This document shows, one piece after another, positions 32,697 through 41,288 of a stretch of DNA of 64,000 nucleotides. The position numbers and the translations under genes were made by a program. Within the stretch, counting starts at the first letter, position 1. Every line of letters starts with the position of its first letter. This DNA comes from Gemmatimonadota bacterium (GTDB lineage: Bacteria > Gemmatimonadota > Gemmatimonadetes > Longimicrobiales > Gaopeijiaceae): contig JAJDYN010000035.1 in the NCBI GenBank assembly GCA_022825135.1, positions 1-64,000 of the forward strand, in the 5' to 3' direction. The notes below the pieces were generated by a model. It ran no database searches. It was not told the DNA's origin and was given only the letters and a program-made list of their open reading frames with translations.

Positions 32697-33947
32697 CTAC
32701 CTCAGGAAGATGTCCTTCGGGATGTACCCGGTAACGACCTGGGTCAGGTCGACCACCTCGCTGACCCGGAAGTCCACCGCGATGCTGGCCAGGGAGAGCG
32801 CCTCGGCGGGCGACAGCCCCTTCTCCTCACCCAGGAAGTTCACGACCTCCCAGGTCGCGTGGCGGGCGGCGCGGTCGAGATCCAGGTCGATGCCCATGAT
32901 CATGTAGTACTCGTCGTCCTCGGCGCGCGGCGCGGAGATGGTGCGGTCCTTGTGCACGGCGAAGCGGAACACGCCCGAGAGCGACTGCTCGATCGCGGTG
33001 CCGCTCACCTCGCCGTCGCCCTGCGCTCCGTGGGGGTCGCCGGTGTAGAAGAGTGCGCCCTCGTGGAAGACAGGCAGGTACACGGTGGTGCCGGCCTTGA
33101 GGTCCTTGACGTCCAGGTTGCCGCCGAACGCGCCGGGGGGGCGCGAACCCTGAACCCCCGGCACGGTCACGCCCGGCTGGCCCACCACGGGGTCGGGCGC
33201 CACCGCCAGGATGCCCATGAAGGGCGCCAGCGGCACATGGATGTCGTCGGAGATGAGGGCTACCTCGCGCCCGTCCACGTCCCCGGTCCGGATGACGTGG
33301 CGGGTTCCGGGCGGGATGTCGAGCGGCGGGTCGTCGGGATGGGCGCCCGGATAGTCCATCGAGAACACGCCGCCCCGGGCGGAGGTGTTGTTGATGCCCC
33401 ACGATACCCGCGTCTCGATGGAGAGGATCTCGACCTCGAGCACGTCCCCGGGCTCGGCGCCCTCGACATGGACGGGACCGGTGATGACGTGGCCGCTCCG
33501 CCCTTCGCGCGGGCGTCCCTCCCGGGAGGCCCAGAAGTCGAGCACGTCCTGGAGGATCTCGTCGCGCGGGAGCCCGAGGCCGGTCAGGTAGGCCACCGGC
33601 TCCTCGCTCTGGGTGGCGCCGGCGTGGGTGAGGGTGTTGATGCGCACCGTCTCGCCCGGCTGGACCCGCAGCACGGGCTCCCTGTCGATGGGGAACCAGC
33701 CCCAGGCCACGTTCTCGGGGGTGGAGGGCACGAAGTGATCGGCCTCGGCAGCGGGCTCGGCGCTGCGCATTTCGGGCGCGGGCGCGCTCCCTTCCGGGGC
33801 GCCCACCTCACCGTCCGGGGCGCCGCAGGCGGATGCCAGCGCGACCATCAGCGCCGGGCCCAGGCAAGTTACCGGCCACCGGCCGGGGGACGGTACGGAT
33901 CCTCGATGGCTTCTCCGACTCTCGCCGTGGATTCCTGTGTCGTGCAT
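32697..33947 (-). CDS. Exported acetamidase/formamidase family protein
   Basis: A 416-residue protein with the FmdA/AmdA fold: a start TVRINTLTHAGA, GHVITGPVHVEGAEPGDVLEVEI, and VFHEGALFYTGDPHGAQGDGEVSGTAIE, the strongest family signature. These enzymes hydrolyse formamide or acetamide to ammonia and the acid. The first 45 residues are atypical: a basic leader and a lipobox-like segment (LMVALASACGAPDG) that would attach it to the membrane outside the cytosol. Start ATG 33947. A TSUP permease gene diverges from it. Confidence 0.86.
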   Translation of the reverse strand: MHDTGIHGESRRSHRGSVPSPGRWPVTCLGPALMVALASACGAPDGEVGAPEGSAPAPEMRSAEPAAEADHFVPSTPENVAWGWFPIDREPVLRVQPGETVRINTLTHAGATQSEEPVAYLTGLGLPRDEILQDVLDFWASREGRPREGRSGHVITGPVHVEGAEPGDVLEVEILSIETRVSWGINNTSARGGVFSMDYPGAHPDDPPLDIPPGTRHVIRTGDVDGREVALISDDIHVPLAPFMGILAVAPDPVVGQPGVTVPGVQGSRPPGAFGGNLDVKDLKAGTTVYLPVFHEGALFYTGDPHGAQGDGEVSGTAIEQSLSGVFRFAVHKDRTISAPRAEDDEYYMIMGIDLDLDRAARHATWEVVNFLGEEKGLSPAEALSLASIAVDFRVSEVVDLTQVVTGYIPKDIFLR

Positions 33948-34099
33948 CTCCTGCTCTCCTCTTTCTGGCACGTTGCGAACTGCTGAAGTACCCTTAGCGA
34001 CCAATCAGCCTCGAATCAAACGAGCTGCCACGGGATCGAGCGGACCCAGCCACAATCCCGCCTGCGCGCAACCCGCGTTTCCCCCAGCGGAGAACTGAC

Positions 34100-35005
34100 G
34101 TGTTCGATACCAGCGACCCCCGGCTGTACCTGTTCGCCGCCCTGGCGATCGTCGCCCTGCTGTTCCTCCACCAGTGGGTGAGCACGGCGCGCGCGAGCGC
34201 CGGCGACGGCTCGGGGAAGGGCGGGACCCGAGGGAAGCCCAGCCTGTTCGAGTTGGCGGTGGGCTTCGGCACCAACTTCTTCGACACGCTCGGGATCGGT
34301 TCCTTCGCGCCCACCACCTCGCTCTTCAAGCTGGCGAAGACGGTGCCCGACGACGAGATCCCGGGCACCATGATGACCGGCCATACCCCGCCCGTCATCA
34401 TCCAGGCGTTCATCTTCATGGCCATCATCATCGTGGATCCGGTCACGCTCTTCACGCTGATCGCGGCGGCGGTGCTCGGGGCGTGGCTGGGTGCGGGGGT
34501 GGTGACCCGCCTGCCGCGCCACTTCATCCAGATCGGAATGGGCATCGCGCTGCTGATCGCGGCGGCCACTTTTCTGCGGTCCATCTTCGGCACCGACCCG
34601 GTGGGCGGGCTGGCGACCGGCCTTGCCGGCAGCGACCTGCTGATCGCCGCCATCTGCCTGTGCGTGCTGGGCGCGCTCATGACCATCGGCATCGGCATGT
34701 ACGCGCCCACCATGATCGTGGTGAGCCTGATGGGCATGACCCCCGCGGTGGCCTTCCCGATCATGATGGGGTCCGCGGCCTTCCTGATGGCGGTGGCGGG
34801 GATCCGATTCGCGCGCGCGGGCCGCTACGGGCTGAAGGCGGCCCTGGGTCTGGCCATCGGGGGCATCCCGGCCGTGCTCATCGCGGCGTTCATCGTCCGT
34901 TCGCTGCCGCTCGACGTGATGCGCTGGCTGGTCGTGGTGGTGGTGCTGTATGCCGCCGTGGCCATGCTCCGGTCGGCCGCGCAGGAGCTGCGCAAGGGCA
35001 GCTGA
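34100..35005 (+). CDS. TSUP (TauE/SafE) family permease
   Basis: A 301-residue membrane protein with about eight hydrophobic segments. The half-repeat pattern of the sulfite exporter TauE/SafE family is visible (VGFGTNFFDTLGIGSFAP in the first half, GMYAPTMIVVSLMGMTPAVAFPIMMG in the second). Family members move sulfite, sulfoacetate or other organosulfur anions. GTG start at 34100; there is a 150-base divergent spacer from the acetamidase gene that must contain both promoters. Confidence 0.85.
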   Translation: MFDTSDPRLYLFAALAIVALLFLHQWVSTARASAGDGSGKGGTRGKPSLFELAVGFGTNFFDTLGIGSFAPTTSLFKLAKTVPDDEIPGTMMTGHTPPVIIQAFIFMAIIIVDPVTLFTLIAAAVLGAWLGAGVVTRLPRHFIQIGMGIALLIAAATFLRSIFGTDPVGGLATGLAGSDLLIAAICLCVLGALMTIGIGMYAPTMIVVSLMGMTPAVAFPIMMGSAAFLMAVAGIRFARAGRYGLKAALGLAIGGIPAVLIAAFIVRSLPLDVMRWLVVVVVLYAAVAMLRSAAQELRKGS

Positions 35006-35006
35006 A

Positions 35007-36104
35007 TCAGTTCGCCTCCCAGAGCTCCGTCCTGGGCTGGAAGGCCTTCCAAGCGAACCAGAAGGCGATGTAGGCGCCCTCGACCGGCTCCAGGCGTGTG
35101 CCTTCCATGGGGCCCTCGAAGGCCACGCCGTCCACGCGCCAGCTCGAGCCCGTCCCGGCGTCCACGATGTCGCCTCCCGTGAACTCGAAGCTGAGGGTCT
35201 GCCCGTCCACCACGGGGTTCAGCGCGAAGGCCGCCTCCCCGGCGTTGTCCCACACCACCAGGACCGGCTTCCCGCCCACCATGTCGTTCACCACGGTCAC
35301 CGGCGACCCGTCGTTCCCGAGTTCACCGAACGGATAGGCCTTCCCGCCGTCCGCATCGTCCAGAACTCCGAGCACGCGCTCCTTGACCGGACGGCGCGCG
35401 TCGGTCACGGGTTGGGGATAGAAGAGCCGGGTGTTGTCGAGGCTCTCGTAATCGCCATAGGGATAGCGGTCGTACTGCGTACTCAGGCCGCCGTCGGGGC
35501 GCACCACCACCAGACCGTCCTGATGGAGCCCGCGCCAGCGGTCCCAGGTGACCTCCGTGGAGGCGATCAGCGGTAGCGGCTGCCCCAGTTTGGACCCGCA
35601 GCCGGCTTCGCGCAGCATCTGGGGCCAGAGCGAGCGCTCCCCGTCGGTGCGGTCGTACATGATCAGGTTGTTCTGGAAGAGGAGCCCGGATACTCCGAAC
35701 TCGGCACCCGCGACCTCGCTGCGGTCGAACACGATGCTCGATCCCGTAAGGGGACAGTAGGTGACGGCGACCTGCCGCTGGCCCAGCGTCAGGTTCACGA
35801 TCTCGTGCCACCACAGGATGCGATGGGGCACGGCGAACGCCTGCCCCTCCAGCTCGAAGCTGATCACGCGGTCGCTCTCCCACAGAAAGCCGGTCTGCTG
35901 ATCGAAGATCCCCACCATGGGCGGATTGGTGAGGGCCGGAATGCCGTCGACCCCCACCCCGCCGTCGAAGACCAGGTCGGTGTTGATGGCGCAGTTGGGG
36001 CCGACGTCGACCGGCGCCGTGGGTTCGGGGCCCGTCGGTGCGTCGGAACAGGAGAGCAGCAGCGACACGCCCGCGGCGGCGAGCGACAGGGGCTTGGAGC
36101 GCAT
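35007..36104 (-). CDS. DUF3179 lipoprotein
   Basis: A 365-residue lipoprotein with lipobox LLLSC at residues 15-19. The DUF3179 domain is marked by VPHRILWWHEIVNLTLG, VAVTYCPLTGSSIVFDR, FGVSGLLFQNNLIMYDR and SLWPQML. The family is usually exported and lacks a settled function. Cys residues (YCPLTG, GCGSK) are conserved positions in the family as I know it. It is convergent with the TSUP gene, with stops only 1 base apart. Confidence 0.87.
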   Translation of the reverse strand: MRSKPLSLAAAGVSLLLSCSDAPTGPEPTAPVDVGPNCAINTDLVFDGGVGVDGIPALTNPPMVGIFDQQTGFLWESDRVISFELEGQAFAVPHRILWWHEIVNLTLGQRQVAVTYCPLTGSSIVFDRSEVAGAEFGVSGLLFQNNLIMYDRTDGERSLWPQMLREAGCGSKLGQPLPLIASTEVTWDRWRGLHQDGLVVVRPDGGLSTQYDRYPYGDYESLDNTRLFYPQPVTDARRPVKERVLGVLDDADGGKAYPFGELGNDGSPVTVVNDMVGGKPVLVVWDNAGEAAFALNPVVDGQTLSFEFTGGDIVDAGTGSSWRVDGVAFEGPMEGTRLEPVEGAYIAFWFAWKAFQPRTELWEAN

Positions 36105-36248
36105 GGTGTGGTTCGGCCCGGATCGGCGGGGAGGGCCCGGCATCGTGCCGGGCCGGAACATGACCGCTATCATAACCCGGCGCGCCGGTAAGGTGTCCAC
36201 TGGCCCGTCGAGCCTCCATCCAGCCAATCGATCCGGGGGAACGACCGC

Positions 36249-37289
36249 TTGCTCAACTACATCTGGGCGGCTCTGCTGATTTCGGCCTTCGTCTTCGCGG
36301 GGGTTTCCGACATCGGCGATCTCGGCCGGGACACCTACCGCAACGGCCAGCCGCTCCCGCTGGTATTGGAGTTTCCCGAGGGCACCGCCGCCAGCGGTGG
36401 GCGCACGCCGGTGCGGATTCAAATCAACGCCGGGGTCTACCAGGACTTCTACGCCACGGACGAGAGCCCCGCGCCAAGCTACGACGGCGTCCTGCTGCGC
36501 ACCGGCGAGGGAATGGTGCTGCGCTTCGATGCGGGAGCCGCGCTTCCCGAGCCGCTGGAGACGATCCGGGGCGTGTCGCGCTCGAACGACGACGAGCTTC
36601 AGGGGACCGTCGAGGGGTTCCTGTCGCCCGTGCTGGGCCTGGGAGATGACCCCACGGCCGCTCAGGCGACCGTGCAGTTCGAGCCGGTCCGCTTCGTGAA
36701 GATGACGGCCATCGGCGCGGCGGCGCTGGACTTCGCGGAGACCGCCGCCGGGATCGCGATCGGGCTGATCGGGGTGCTCGCGCTCTTCCTCGGGGTGATG
36801 AAGATCGCGGAGGAGGCGGGCATCATCTACGCCATCGTGCGCGTGGTGCGTCCGGTGCTGCGGCCCCTCTTCCCCGAGGTCCCCGAGGACCACCCCGCCC
36901 TCGGCATGATCGCGCTCAACCTCACCGCCAACGTGTTCGGGCTGGGCAACGCGGCGACGCCCTTCGGCATCAAGGCCATGGAGGAGCTGCAGAAGCTCAA
37001 CCCGAGCGAGGACACCGCCACCAACCCCATGGTGATGCTCCTCGCGGTCAACACGGCGAGCGTCCAGCTGGTGCCCCCGGTCCTGCTGCTCGCGCTCCTC
37101 GGCCTCCAGATCAACCGGCTCATCTTCGCCATCATCATCACCACCGGGCTGTCGCTGCTCGTGGCGATCGTCGCGGCCCGGCTCTACGGGAAGCTGCCGG
37201 GCTCGCGCGCATCGGATCCCAACCGGACGGGGCCGTTCGGGGAGGCGCCGCCGCAGGCCGGCCGGGATTCCCGGCGCGGGGAGGGCTGA
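36249..37289 (+). CDS. spmA: SpmA-like nucleoside-recognition (Gate) membrane protein with insertion
   Basis: A 346-residue inner-membrane protein. From about residue 138 it matches spore maturation protein A: LGVMKIAEEAGIIY, LRPLFPEVPEDHPALGMI, and the signature NVFGLGNAATPFGIKAMEELQKLN. Bacillus SpmA is about 200 residues; the extra length is a soluble, beta-like insert of about 115 residues between the first and second membrane segments (roughly 22-137). Start TTG 36249. The next gene is spmB, 1 base after the stop. SpmA/B occur outside spore formers as a paired membrane system of unknown transport role, so the name does not imply sporulation. Confidence 0.88.
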   Translation: MLNYIWAALLISAFVFAGVSDIGDLGRDTYRNGQPLPLVLEFPEGTAASGGRTPVRIQINAGVYQDFYATDESPAPSYDGVLLRTGEGMVLRFDAGAALPEPLETIRGVSRSNDDELQGTVEGFLSPVLGLGDDPTAAQATVQFEPVRFVKMTAIGAAALDFAETAAGIAIGLIGVLALFLGVMKIAEEAGIIYAIVRVVRPVLRPLFPEVPEDHPALGMIALNLTANVFGLGNAATPFGIKAMEELQKLNPSEDTATNPMVMLLAVNTASVQLVPPVLLLALLGLQINRLIFAIIITTGLSLLVAIVAARLYGKLPGSRASDPNRTGPFGEAPPQAGRDSRRGEG

Positions 37290-37290
37290 G

Positions 37291-37833
37291 ATGGAACTCG
37301 CGCGTGAGCTGATCGGGCTCTTTTCCGCCTTCGTCATCCCCGTCATCCTGGTCGGCTTCCCCCTGTACGGGCTGTACAAGCGGGTGCCGGTCTACGAGAC
37401 CTTCGTCGAGGGGGCGAAGGAAGGGTTCGGGGTGGCGGTGCGCATCATCCCCTACCTCGTGGCCATCCTGTTCGCCATCGGCATGTTCCGCGCCAGTGGG
37501 GCGATGGACGCGCTCATCGCGCTGCTGAACCCGGTGCTGGAGCCGATCGGCTTCCCGGCCGAGGTCCTGCCCATGGCGATCATCCGCCCGCTCACCGGCT
37601 CGGGCTCGGCGGGGCTGGTCGCGGACATGGTCGCCCGGTACGGCGAGGACTCCCTGTTCGTCAAGATGGCCGCGGTGATGTTCGGCTCGACCGAGACGAC
37701 CTTCTACGTCGTGGCCGTGTACTTCGGCGCCGTCAACATCAAGCGCACCCGGCACGCCATTCCCGCCGGGCTGACCGCCGACATCGCGGCGATGCTGTTC
37801 GCGGTGTGGGTCGTGCGGCTGCTGTTCGGCTAG
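37291..37833 (+). CDS. spmB: SpmB-like nucleoside-recognition (Gate) membrane protein
   Basis: A 180-residue membrane protein matching spore maturation protein B: VPVYETFVEGAKEGFGVAV, FRASGAMD, EVLPMAIIRPLTGSGSAG and FGSTETTFYVVAVYFGAVN are near-diagnostic. Length equals that of Bacillus SpmB. It follows spmA directly and is certainly co-transcribed with it. The two are thought to form one membrane complex. Confidence 0.92.
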   Translation: MELARELIGLFSAFVIPVILVGFPLYGLYKRVPVYETFVEGAKEGFGVAVRIIPYLVAILFAIGMFRASGAMDALIALLNPVLEPIGFPAEVLPMAIIRPLTGSGSAGLVADMVARYGEDSLFVKMAAVMFGSTETTFYVVAVYFGAVNIKRTRHAIPAGLTADIAAMLFAVWVVRLLFG

Positions 37834-37861
37834 GCGTCAGCGCGCTTGCCGGGAGGGTGAC

Positions 37862-40800
37862 ATGATGCGTCGGCCGGGCCCCTGGATCCTCTTCGGCCTC
37901 CTCGGAGTCGCTGGCGTCGTCGTCGCGATCCGGTTCTTTCCGGCCGCCTTCCCCATCGTCACGCTGGATCTCGCCATGGACCGCGAGGCCGCCGTTTCCC
38001 GGGCGGACACCCTGGCGCGGCAGTACGGATGGGAGCCGGCAGACGCTCGGACGGCCGCCACGTTCGGACAGACCGACGCCGAGGTGCAGTCGTACGTCGA
38101 ACTGGAAGCGGGCGGGCGGGACGCGTTCGCGGGGCTCGCCGAGCGTGGCATCCATCAGCCGTACGTGTGGACGGTGCGACGCTTCCAGGAAGGGGCGATC
38201 GAGGAAAGCCGGGTTCGATTCACGCCCGCGGGCGAGCCGTACGGGTTCCGCCTTCGCCTCCCGGAGGACGATCCGGGAAGCAGCAATCTCGCCGAGGCGG
38301 AGGCGCGAGCCGTCGCCGAGGGGACGGCGGCGGAGTGGGGGGTGGATCTTGCCCCGTTCGAGCTCCTCGAGTCATCCCAGGAAACGCAGCCCGGCGGGCG
38401 CGTGGATCACACGTTCGTGTTCGAGCGGATGGACGCGAGGGTGGAGGAGGGCCGCTTTCGGCTGCGGATCCGGGTGGCGGGAGAGCGCGCCTCCGAGCTT
38501 GCGCACTTCGTCTTCGTGCCCGAGGGCTTCTCCCAGCGCTACCGGGACATGCGGTCGAGAAACGATGCGATCGCCTTCGCGTCGCAGTCGGTCTTCGTCG
38601 TCCTCTTCCTGCTTGTGGGAGGCGCGGGCGGCACGGCCTTCCTCATGAGGCAGCGTCTGGTCGTCTGGCGCCCGGCGCTCGTCTGGGGCGCCGTCACCGC
38701 CGTGCTGCTCGGCCTCGGGATCGTGAACAGCCTCCCGCTGAGCTGGATGAACTACGACCCCGCCGTCTCGGTCCAAACGTTCCTGGCCCAGCAACTGGTC
38801 CTCGCAGGCGCGACCGCCGCGCTTGGCGCTCCGCTTCTCGCGTTCATCTACCTCGCCGGGGAATCGCTCGGCCGGCACGCGTTCCCCGGCCACCTCCAGC
38901 AGTGGCGCTTCTGGTCGCCCCGGGTGGCGGCGTCCATGCCCGCGCTCGGCCGCACCGCCGGCGCGTACCTGCTCCTGGGCACGCAACTCGGCTACGTGGT
39001 GCTCTTCTACCTGGCCACGTCCCGGCTCGAGGGCTGGTGGTCTCCCGCCGAGGCAGTCGTCCAGCCGGACCTGCTTGCGACCGCGCAGCCCTGGCTTGTG
39101 GCGGTGTCGACTTCGCTCTTCGCCGCCTTCTGGGAGGAGAGCGCGTTCCGCGCCATTCCCATCGCGTGCGCTGCCCTGCTGGGCGCGCGCTATGGACGGA
39201 AGAGCCTCTGGATCTGGGGCGCCGTGGTGCTGCAGGCCGTCGTCTTCGCCGCCGGTCACGCCAACTACCCTCAGCAGCCCGCCTACGCCAGGGTGGTGGA
39301 GCTCACGGTTCCCGCCCTTCTCTGGGGCGTGATCTACCTCTACTTCGGCCTCGTGCCAACGATCATCTCCCATTTCACCTACAACCTCTCGCTGCTCTCG
39401 ATTCCACTCTTCGCGTCATCCGCGCCCGGCATTCTCCTGGACAGGGTGGTCGTGGTGGCGGCCGGGCTGGCTCCGCTTCTGGTTGTGGTCGGGGCGCGGC
39501 TGAAGGTGGGTGCGCGCGCGAAGGCGCCGGAATGGGCGTACAACCGCGCCTGGAAACCGCCTGCCGTGGAGGAACCGGACGCGGACGCGGAGCCGGGCGC
39601 GGAGGCGGGTCCCGAGTCGCCCGCTTCGGAGGCGTCTTCGGCCGCCCGGGGCTTTCTCTCGCGGCGCAAGCTGGTCTACGCGCTGGGTGCGGTCGGCGTT
39701 CTCGCCTGGGGTGTCCGAGGATTCACGGATGGCGGCGGCGCGGCGCGGTTGACCGCACCCAGGAGCGAGGCGATCGCCGTCGCCCTGGACACGCTGGAGG
39801 GCCGCGGGTACGCCGTGGGGTCGTGGACAGCGCTGGCCCAGGTGGTGTCCGGCCGAGGGGACGACGACCGGTACGTCTTCGACGAGGCCGGCCCGGAGGT
39901 GTACGAAGACCTCCTCGGGACCTATCTGCCCGGACTCCGCTGGATTGTCCGTTTCGTGGACTTCACGGCCGACCCAGAGCAGCGCGTCGAGGAACTGCAC
40001 GTCCACCTCGACGGGGCGGGCCAGCCCGTGCGGTTCCGGCACATCCTCCCCGAGGCCCGTCCGGGCGCGCGCCTGGAGGAGGAGGACGCGCGGGCGGCCG
40101 CGCTCGCCGCCGTCCAGGCAAGGTACGGAATGAGCCCGGAGTCCATCGACGAAGTCGGCGCCGTCCAGACGGCGCGCCCGGAGCGCACCGACTGGCGATT
40201 CACCTTTGAGGACCGGACGGTCCTCTCGGAGATACCCGGGGAAGCGCGACTGACGGTGTTGCTCGCCGGCGACGAGGTCGTGGACGTGACTCGCTTCGTG
40301 AACGTGCCCGAGGAGTGGGAACTCGCCCGGGGGGACGGCGAAGCGGTCCGCAACCTGGTGAACCTGAGTGCCGCACTGGTGCTCGTGCTCGGTTTCGCCG
40401 GGGCGTGCGTCCTGTCGGTGGTCACGTGGGCGAGGCGCGGACTGGATACGCGGTTGTTCGTCCGGGCTGGCCTGGTCGCCGCGGTGGCGCTGGGCCTCGG
40501 ACAGGCGAACTCCTGGCCGGCCACCGAGGCGATCTTCTCGCCGGCGCAGCCGTGGGGCCTTCAGGCGGGGATCGCCGCTTTTGCGGGCTTTCTCGGGGTC
40601 CTCTTCGGGGCAGCGGCGATCGGTCTGGGGACCGCGCTCGCGCACAGATGGCTCCGGGAGGGACGGGGCGGGCAGGCCGGGGTGCCTGCCTCGCCCTCGC
40701 TCGCCCTGGCGCTGGGCGCTGCCTTGCTGGGTCTCGTGGTGCTCGCGGAGCGGGTCGCCGGGGGGCTTCCCGCGTGGCCCGACGTCACGGGGGCCAACTC

Positions 40801-41251
40801 CTTCATCCCGACCCTTGCCGGGCCACTTGGGGCGACGACCGCGTTTCTCTTTGCTACGACCGGGCTGCTCCTGATAAGCGGCCTCGCGCTGAGGTCGGGT
40901 GCCGGCCTGCGCTGGCGCATCTCGTTGTGGGTCTGCATGCTGGCGGCCGGAATCCTCTTCGTTCCCGGGCCGCTCGAGGAGTCCGTGCTCACGTGGGTGC
41001 CCACCGCTCTCCTGGGTGGTGCAGCCTTCTTCGGGCTTGCGCGGCTCGGCGCGGCGGCGCCGGCGCTGATGCCCGGAATCGTCGGGACCGTGACATGCGC
41101 CGACTTCGTCGTGCAGGCAGCAACCGGACCGTACCCGGGGGCGAGGCTGGGCGGCGTGCTGGCGGTCATCGCAGTGGGCACGCTTGTTGCCGCATGGATG
41201 CGCGAGGTGGACGCCACGCCACGGGCATCGCCGCACCGGCAAGCAGGGTGA
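37862..41251 (+). CDS. Double CPBP-type intramembrane protease-like protein
   Basis: A 1129-residue membrane protein built of two similar halves. The first half (about 1-560) has an extracytoplasmic domain, then membrane helices with the three CPBP glutamic-protease motifs: E425-E426-SAF-R430, a His in FAAGHANYP and HFTYN. The second half (about 600-1129) repeats the soluble region (RFVNVPEEWE parallels HFVFVPEGFS) and the helices (LGQANSWP parallels LGIVNSLP). It keeps EES at 1039-1041 but has Thr where Arg is expected and lacks the His motifs (AATGPYPG). So only the first half should be catalytic. CPBP enzymes process prenylated or signal-type substrates in membranes. Start ATG 37862; 28 bases after spmB, probably in the same operon. 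Confidence 0.87.
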   Translation: MMRRPGPWILFGLLGVAGVVVAIRFFPAAFPIVTLDLAMDREAAVSRADTLARQYGWEPADARTAATFGQTDAEVQSYVELEAGGRDAFAGLAERGIHQPYVWTVRRFQEGAIEESRVRFTPAGEPYGFRLRLPEDDPGSSNLAEAEARAVAEGTAAEWGVDLAPFELLESSQETQPGGRVDHTFVFERMDARVEEGRFRLRIRVAGERASELAHFVFVPEGFSQRYRDMRSRNDAIAFASQSVFVVLFLLVGGAGGTAFLMRQRLVVWRPALVWGAVTAVLLGLGIVNSLPLSWMNYDPAVSVQTFLAQQLVLAGATAALGAPLLAFIYLAGESLGRHAFPGHLQQWRFWSPRVAASMPALGRTAGAYLLLGTQLGYVVLFYLATSRLEGWWSPAEAVVQPDLLATAQPWLVAVSTSLFAAFWEESAFRAIPIACAALLGARYGRKSLWIWGAVVLQAVVFAAGHANYPQQPAYARVVELTVPALLWGVIYLYFGLVPTIISHFTYNLSLLSIPLFASSAPGILLDRVVVVAAGLAPLLVVVGARLKVGARAKAPEWAYNRAWKPPAVEEPDADAEPGAEAGPESPASEASSAARGFLSRRKLVYALGAVGVLAWGVRGFTDGGGAARLTAPRSEAIAVALDTLEGRGYAVGSWTALAQVVSGRGDDDRYVFDEAGPEVYEDLLGTYLPGLRWIVRFVDFTADPEQRVEELHVHLDGAGQPVRFRHILPEARPGARLEEEDARAAALAAVQARYGMSPESIDEVGAVQTARPERTDWRFTFEDRTVLSEIPGEARLTVLLAGDEVVDVTRFVNVPEEWELARGDGEAVRNLVNLSAALVLVLGFAGACVLSVVTWARRGLDTRLFVRAGLVAAVALGLGQANSWPATEAIFSPAQPWGLQAGIAAFAGFLGVLFGAAAIGLGTALAHRWLREGRGGQAGVPASPSLALALGAALLGLVVLAERVAGGLPAWPDVTGANSFIPTLAGPLGATTAFLFATTGLLLISGLALRSGAGLRWRISLWVCMLAAGILFVPGPLEESVLTWVPTALLGGAAFFGLARLGAAAPALMPGIVGTVTCADFVVQAATGPYPGARLGGVLAVIAVGTLVAAWMREVDATPRASPHRQAG

Positions 41252-41288
41252 TGCCGGGAGCGGACACCGCGAGGCCGCTCGGGAAGTC

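Noticed and set aside
36249-37833. Evidence of sporulation
   Set aside because: SpmA and SpmB occur widely in non-sporulating bacteria and no other sporulation gene is present here.
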